This document shows, piece by piece, positions 6,339 to 9,640 of a stretch of 9,640 nt of DNA. Both the position numbers and the translations under genes were made by a program. Positions within the stretch are counted from its first letter, which is position 1. Each line of letters begins with the position of its first letter. A model generated the notes under the pieces. It had not been told where the DNA came from, searched no databases, and saw only the letters and a list, made by a program, of their open reading frames with translations. The stretch is from an uncultured Planctomycetota bacterium (GTDB taxonomy: Bacteria > Planctomycetota > Planctomycetia > Pirellulales > UBA1268), in the NCBI GenBank assembly GCA_905477565.1, contig CAJQGO010000247.1:1-9640 (forward strand), in the 5' to 3' direction.

Positions 6339-6596
6339 ATGACGAAGGCAACAGAATTACGAGAAATGAGTGACGAGCAGATTCGGCTTGTCTGGAAAGA
6401 CGCAGCTGAATCGCTGTTTCGTCTACGGATTCAGTCTCAGACGGAAAAGCTAGCTGCCCCGTCTGAAATGCGAAAACAGAGGAAACTCATTGCTCGTTGT
6501 CAGACAGTTTTAGGAGAGCGGAGTCGAGAGGCTGGTGCTTCCGGTGAAGGAACAAGTGCGGACGCTGATTCAGCCTCTAAAGTGAGTACTAATTAA
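6339..6596 (+). CDS. rpmC: 50S ribosomal protein L29
   Basis: L29 (uL29) sits beside L23 at the tunnel exit. The 85-residue protein has the helical hairpin of the family: ATELREMSDEQIRLVWKDAAESLFRLRIQSQTEKLAAPSEMRKQRKLIARCQTVL, with the typical LFRLRIQ segment (residues about 26-32) and the RK.RKLIAR...VL second helix. The core ends near residue 65. It is followed by a Ser/Ala/Glu/Asp-rich tail to residue 85, so the protein is longer than the usual 63-72. The SD before ATG 6339 is weak (purine run AAAAGAAA). Spacers of 68 nt (upstream) and 95 nt (downstream) surround it. Confidence 0.95.
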   Translation: MTKATELREMSDEQIRLVWKDAAESLFRLRIQSQTEKLAAPSEMRKQRKLIARCQTVLGERSREAGASGEGTSADADSASKVSTN

Positions 6597-6661
6597 ATAG
6601 GTTTGAACGAAGGCGTAAGAGCACGTCAGTGGCTTAGTCAACAAGAAACAAAAACGTAATC

Positions 6662-6678
6662 AGCGGAACGAGCCCGCT
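6662..6678 (+). promoter_or_regulatory. Small hairpin just upstream of the rpsQ ribosome-binding site
   Basis: AGCGG 6662-6666 pairs with CCGCT 6674-6678 around a 7-nt loop. It is directly followed by AGGA (6679-6682), nine bases before the rpsQ ATG, so it could influence ribosome access. There is no T tract, so it is not a terminator. The remainder of the 95-nt spacer (6597-6691) shows nothing recognisable. Confidence 0.3.
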
Positions 6679-6691
6679 AGGATAAACAGGT

Positions 6692-7081
6692 ATGCCAAAA
6701 AAAGTTGAAACCGGCACAGTAACAAGTGCTGCAGCAAGTAAAACGCGACGGGTGGAGATTCCTCGTATTATTCGCCATCCAAAATATGGCCGAATTTTGC
6801 ATAGCAGAACTGTCTGCCATGTGCATGACGAGGCGAACGAGTCGGCTCCCGGTGATCTCGTTGAGATCATGGAGTGTCCTCCGCGAAGTAAGACAAAACG
6901 TTGGGAATTGGTTCGGGTTGTCGCAAAAAGTACGGCGGTTGACTTGGCAGCATTGCGGTCTGGAGCAAGAGCTACGGAGATGCGTGAGGCATCAGTTCGT
7001 GACGAAGAAGCAAAGGCGACAGGTCAGGCTAGTGAGGCGACTGCAGGCGGTGCAGGTGATGAAGAGGGAGTCGACGGATGA
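6692..7081 (+). CDS. rpsQ: 30S ribosomal protein S17 with long acidic C-terminal tail
   Basis: S17 (uS17) is a primary 16S rRNA-binding protein with an OB fold. The core (residues about 5-80) matches the family: [72 protein letters not shown]. coli S17 is 84 residues and this one is 129. The extra 45 or so form a Glu/Ala/Gly-rich tail ([21 protein letters not shown], then [10 protein letters not shown]) with no domain I recognise. The ATG 6692 has AGGA at 6679-6682. The stop overlaps the rplN start in ATGA (7078-7081), indicating coupling across what in E. coli is the S10/spc operon boundary. Confidence 0.95.
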   Translation: MPKKVETGTVTSAAASKTRRVEIPRIIRHPKYGRILHSRTVCHVHDEANESAPGDLVEIMECPPRSKTKRWELVRVVAKSTAVDLAALRSGARATEMREASVRDEEAKATGQASEATAGGAGDEEGVDG

Positions 7082-7446
7082 TTCAGATGCAGTCGCGGCT
7101 CACAGTCGCTGATAACACAGGTGCAAAAGAAGTTATGTGCTTCAAGGTTCTCGGTGGTAGCAAGAAGCGAACCGCTGGGCTTGGAGATGTAATTGTCTGT
7201 AGCGTGAAAAGTGTTATTCCTGGAAGTGATGTCAAAAAGAAGGCGGTTGTGAAAGCGGTTATTGTCCGCGTGAAGAGCCCGACTCGCCGAACTGACGGGA
7301 GTTACGTACGGTTTGATTCCAATGCCTGCGTGATTGTTGACAGTGATAAAAATCCTAGGGGTACTCGAATATTTGGTGCCGTAGCCCGTGAGTTGCGAGA
7401 CCGTAATTTCATGAAAATTGTGAGTCTGGCAAGTGAGGTGATTTGA
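7078..7446 (+). CDS. rplN: 50S ribosomal protein L14
   Basis: L14 (uL14) lies at the subunit interface, forming bridges to 16S rRNA, and is the site where the silencing factor RsfS binds in other bacteria. The 122 residues match the family length exactly and the sequence is standard: [109 protein letters not shown]. The ATG overlaps the rpsQ stop by four bases, with GGGAG shortly upstream. There is no room for a separate spc promoter here, so the S10 and spc clusters are likely read as one transcript. Confidence 0.98.
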   Translation: MIQMQSRLTVADNTGAKEVMCFKVLGGSKKRTAGLGDVIVCSVKSVIPGSDVKKKAVVKAVIVRVKSPTRRTDGSYVRFDSNACVIVDSDKNPRGTRIFGAVARELRDRNFMKIVSLASEVI

Positions 7447-7778
7447 TGTTGATTCGTACAGGTGACACAGTTGAAGTTCGATCGGGTAACTCTCGTGGTA
7501 CGCGTGCGCGTGTCCTCTCGGTGGATTCAGCCAGCGGCAAACTTGTCGTTGAGGGAGTGAACCGGGTCTATCGCCATATAAAAAGAAGTCAGAAGAATCC
7601 TCAAGGGGGACGACTTAGCAAGGAAATGCCGATTGATGCATCGAACGTCTTGCTCGTCTGTTCTGCTTGTGGGAAAGCATCGCGTCTCGGTGTTGCTCTG
7701 GCGGACGGAACAAAAAAACGAGTCTGTCGGAAGTGTCAGGGTGACCTTGGCGAGGTTGGTCGATCGAGGGCCAGCTGA
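7446..7778 (+). CDS. rplX: 50S ribosomal protein L24 with zinc-ribbon cysteines
   Basis: L24 (uL24) is an assembly initiator that binds the 5' domain of 23S rRNA. The 110-residue protein has the N-terminal KOW motif (TGDTVEVRSGNSRGTRARVLSVD, residues 5-27). NRVYRHIKRSQKNPQGGRLSKEMPIDASNVLLV follows. The C-terminal part has two CxxC pairs (C72/C75 and C94/C97) around GKASRLGV, a potential zinc site that many L24 proteins have in whole or part. ATG 7446 is preferred: it shares one base with the rplN stop (TGATG) and has GAGG at 7435-7438. A TTG at 7443 is in frame but less likely. Confidence 0.96.
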   Translation: MLIRTGDTVEVRSGNSRGTRARVLSVDSASGKLVVEGVNRVYRHIKRSQKNPQGGRLSKEMPIDASNVLLVCSACGKASRLGVALADGTKKRVCRKCQGDLGEVGRSRAS

Positions 7779-7793
7779 AGGTAGTTGAAGGTA
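7776..7793 (+). repeat. Short direct repeat at the rplX stop
   Basis: TGAAGGTA is repeated at 7776-7783 and 7786-7793 with a 10-base period; the first copy contains the rplX stop codon. The rest of the 102-nt spacer to rplE shows no terminator and no promoter with both elements. Significance unknown. Confidence 0.25.
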
Positions 7794-7880
7794 CTTTTTA
7801 GTTTGGTGAGTAGTGTTGATAATTAAGGAATCAGGCAAGACGACAGATTTACGGATACGGTTGAATTAAGGGAAACGGAA

Positions 7881-8501
7881 ATGGCAAAAAAGTCAAAATC
7901 TGCAAAAGGTTCAGAAAGTGAATCTGCCTCGGGAACACCGAGGCTGCAGGAGATCTACAACAATACGGTCCGTCCAGCACTTGCAAGCGAGCTGTCCAAA
8001 AAGAATCCTCACGCGATTCCACAGATCGAGAAGATTGTGATCAATATGGGCGTCGGGACGGCAGTTACAGAGAAAAAGCATCTTGAAGAAGCGATGTCAG
8101 CACTTGGTCAGATCGCGGGTCAAAAGCCTGTGGCGACGCTCTCACGAAAAGCCGTGTCCGGTTTTAAATTGCGAGAGGATCTGCCAATTGGATGTAAAGT
8201 CACGCTGAGGGGCCGCAGAATGTACGAGTTTCTCGATCGTCTTATCTCGATGGCACTTCCGCGAGTAAGGGACTTTCGTGGCTTGTCGGCAACCGCGTTT
8301 GACGGTTGCGGTAACTATAGCCTTGGCTTATCAGAGCAAATGGTTTTTCCGGAAATCAATCCTGACAAGTTCACTCGCCCGCAGGGTATGAATATTACCT
8401 TGGTGACAACAGCTCATTGTGATGATGATGCCAGAGTCCTGTTGCGAGCGATGGGACTTCCTATGAAGAAAACTGAGGAGGAAGGAGGAACTGCGGCGTA
8501 G
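7881..8501 (+). CDS. rplE: 50S ribosomal protein L5
   Basis: L5 (uL5) binds 5S rRNA and contacts P-site tRNA from the central protuberance. The core starts at [15 protein letters not shown] (residue about 19) and runs through [88 protein letters not shown] and [26 protein letters not shown]. The 206 residues exceed the usual 178-187 because of an N-terminal Lys/Ser/Glu-rich stretch ([19 protein letters not shown]) and a short acidic end. The start is supported by AAGGG at 7868-7872, eight bases upstream, so the extension is probably translated. Confidence 0.97.
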   Translation: MAKKSKSAKGSESESASGTPRLQEIYNNTVRPALASELSKKNPHAIPQIEKIVINMGVGTAVTEKKHLEEAMSALGQIAGQKPVATLSRKAVSGFKLREDLPIGCKVTLRGRRMYEFLDRLISMALPRVRDFRGLSATAFDGCGNYSLGLSEQMVFPEINPDKFTRPQGMNITLVTTAHCDDDARVLLRAMGLPMKKTEEEGGTAA

Positions 8502-8558
8502 CAGTTCTGAAAATAACCTAATGCCGTCAATATTTAGTGGTGACGGTTGGCAAAGATT

Positions 8559-8744
8559 ATGGCAAGTAAATCCAAAATTGCCGCTGCAAAGCGGCCACCA
8601 AAATTTTCGACCCGAACTATTCGTCGATGCATGCTGTGTGGCAGGCCTCGAGCGGTATACCGCAAGTTTGGAACCTGTCGCATTTGTTTCCGGAAGTTGG
8701 CTGATCAAGGCAACATTCCGGGTGTTCGTAAGGCCAGTTGGTAG
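8559..8744 (+). CDS. rpsZ: 30S ribosomal protein S14, zinc-binding (type Z)
   Basis: S14 (uS14) assembles late into the 30S head near S3 and S10. From ATG 8559 the protein is 61 residues, the standard length of the short C+ type, and its cysteines fall at 24, 27, 40 and 43 ([20 protein letters not shown]), forming the zinc-binding set. It ends in the family signature [11 protein letters not shown]. The in-frame TTG at 8547 would add four residues, but neither start has a strong SD, and the family length and N-terminus ([16 protein letters not shown]) favour the ATG. The TAG stop overlaps the SD (AGGA, 8743-8746) of rpsH. Some annotations call this gene rpsN. Confidence 0.96.
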   Translation: MASKSKIAAAKRPPKFSTRTIRRCMLCGRPRAVYRKFGTCRICFRKLADQGNIPGVRKASW

Positions 8745-8756
8745 GAACGAAATCAT

Positions 8757-9152
8757 ATGATGACCGACCCGATAGCCGACATGCTCACTCGTATCCGAAA
8801 CGCTGTTCGTGTTGAACGGCCAACGGTAGACGTGCCCTTTTCGAAGGTGAAGCGTGGCCTGGCAGATGTATTGAAAAAAGAAGGATTCATTTGGGATTGG
8901 CGCGAAGTCGAGTCCACGCCGGCTCCGGTGCTCCAGCTTGAATTGAAATATGGTCCGAATGGTGAGCGGTTAATCCGTCATATCAAAAGGATTAGCACGC
9001 CAGGCAGACGCGTCTACAGCAGGTCGGCCCGTCTACGTCCTATTCTTGGTGGGCTTGGTATATCAATTCTCTCCACCTCAAGTGGTGTCGTGAGTGATAG
9101 AGAGGCTCGGCAGCGAAAACTTGGTGGTGAAGTTTTGTGTGAACTGTGGTGA
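8757..9152 (+). CDS. rpsH: 30S ribosomal protein S8
   Basis: S8 (uS8) binds helix 21 of 16S rRNA and, in E. coli, represses the spc operon through an rplE-proximal RNA site. The 131 residues match the family: MTDPIADMLTRIRNAVR at the N-terminus, VDVPFSKVKRGLADVLKKEGFIWDW, IKRISTPGRRVYS, and the C-terminal rRNA-binding region GGLGISILSTSSGVVSDREARQRKLGGEVLCELW. Two adjacent ATGs (8757, 8760) are possible; AGGA at 8743-8746 fits the first better. It follows rpsZ by 12 bases, and an 81-nt spacer without clear signals separates it from rplF. Confidence 0.97.
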   Translation: MMTDPIADMLTRIRNAVRVERPTVDVPFSKVKRGLADVLKKEGFIWDWREVESTPAPVLQLELKYGPNGERLIRHIKRISTPGRRVYSRSARLRPILGGLGISILSTSSGVVSDREARQRKLGGEVLCELW

Positions 9153-9233
9153 GTTTTGAGAAAGAAATTGTAAGTTCGGTATCGATGCACTCAGTCCGAT
9201 GGTTGTCGCTGAGTCGAGAGAAAGGTTTCCAGC

Positions 9234-9640
9234 ATGTCACGAATAGGTAAATCGCCCGTTGCCATCCCCCAAGGTGTCAATGTGAAGGTCGACAGCCGTT
9301 TAGTATCGGTTGAAGGTCCACTCGGCAAGCTGGAGCATGAGCACCACCCGGCGGTACGTGTAGATGTAGACGACTCTGCAGCAATTATTCGTGTTTCGAG
9401 GGATGACGACGCGAGGCTGTCGAGGTCTCTTCATGGACTGACTCGAGCGCTCGTCAATAACATGGTTGAGGGTGTCACCAAAGGTTATGAAAAACGGCTA
9501 GAGATTGTTGGAGTGGGCTATCTTGCAATTCTACAAAAAGATGTACTGCAGTTGCGGGTTGGTTTTGCGAACGAACTTCACGTTCCAGTCCCAAAGGGTT
9601 TAAATGTTACCTGCCCTGATCAGACTCATATCAATATTAA
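9234..9640 (+). CDS. rplF: 50S ribosomal protein L6 (3' end outside window)
   Basis: L6 (uL6) lies near the sarcin-ricin loop, close to the GTPase factor site. The frame is open from ATG 9234 to the window end with 135 complete codons, about three quarters of the usual 175-185 residues. Recognisable parts are MSRIGKSPVAIPQGVNVKV at the N-terminus, VSVEGPLGKLEHEHHP, then LHGLTRALVNNMVEGVTKGYEKRLEIVGVGY (residues 66-96) bridging to the second domain. VGFANELHVPVPKGLNV follows. The start is supported by AAAGG at 9221-9225. The gene continues past base 9640, so no stop is visible. Confidence 0.96.
   Translation, partial: MSRIGKSPVAIPQGVNVKVDSRLVSVEGPLGKLEHEHHPAVRVDVDDSAAIIRVSRDDDARLSRSLHGLTRALVNNMVEGVTKGYEKRLEIVGVGYLAILQKDVLQLRVGFANELHVPVPKGLNVTCPDQTHINI

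Noticed and set aside
7816..7844. TTGATA in the rplX-rplE spacer as a -35 box
   Set aside because: No acceptable -10 hexamer occurs 16-18 bases downstream.
8547..8558. TTG start for S14 giving 65 residues
   Set aside because: The 61-residue version from ATG 8559 matches the family length and places the zinc cysteines at their usual positions.

Overview
The window is a piece of bacterial core genome: the 3' end of a fusA-type gene (translation factor EF-G), followed by the S10 ribosomal-protein cluster running directly into the first genes of the spc cluster. All genes are on the + strand. The bacterial character is clear from the gene set, the gene order and the bacterial-type ribosomal proteins. 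I infer Planctomycetota or a close relative, with moderate confidence. The grounds are the divergent EF-G, the style of the L5, S14 and L24 proteins, the charged low-complexity tails on several ribosomal proteins and the weak, variable Shine-Dalgarno (SD) sites. The sequence alone does not prove it.

Layout: fusA 3' end (1-822); a 274-nt spacer with a candidate promoter and an intrinsic terminator (823-1096); rpsJ (S10); a 147-nt spacer that can fold into competing RNA structures; rplC (L3), rplD (L4), rplW (L23), rplB (L2), rpsS (S19), rplV (L22), rpsC (S3), rplP (L16), rpmC (L29), rpsQ (S17), rplN (L14), rplX (L24), rplE (L5), rpsZ (zinc-type S14), rpsH (S8) and the first three quarters of rplF (L6), cut by the window end. 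There are no tRNAs, rRNAs, mobile elements or CRISPR arrays, and no gene on the - strand. Apart from the two spacers above, gaps are 3 to about 100 nt and hold only short hairpins or repeats.

The proteins all act in translation. They build the 30S subunit (S10, S19, S3, S17, S14, S8) and the 50S subunit (L3, L4, L23, L2, L22, L16, L29, L14, L24, L5, L6), and EF-G acts on the assembled ribosome. Several genes are likely translationally coupled: ATGA overlaps at rplC/rplD and rpsQ/rplN, a TGATG at rplN/rplX, and an unusual 62-nt out-of-frame overlap of rpsC with rplP.

This is mostly an ordinary housekeeping region and I see no new multi-gene system. The points worth a second look are the EF-G copy that lacks the canonical domain IV tip motif, two candidate RNA regulatory leaders (before rpsJ and before rplC), the rpsC/rplP overlap and the charged extensions on several ribosomal proteins.
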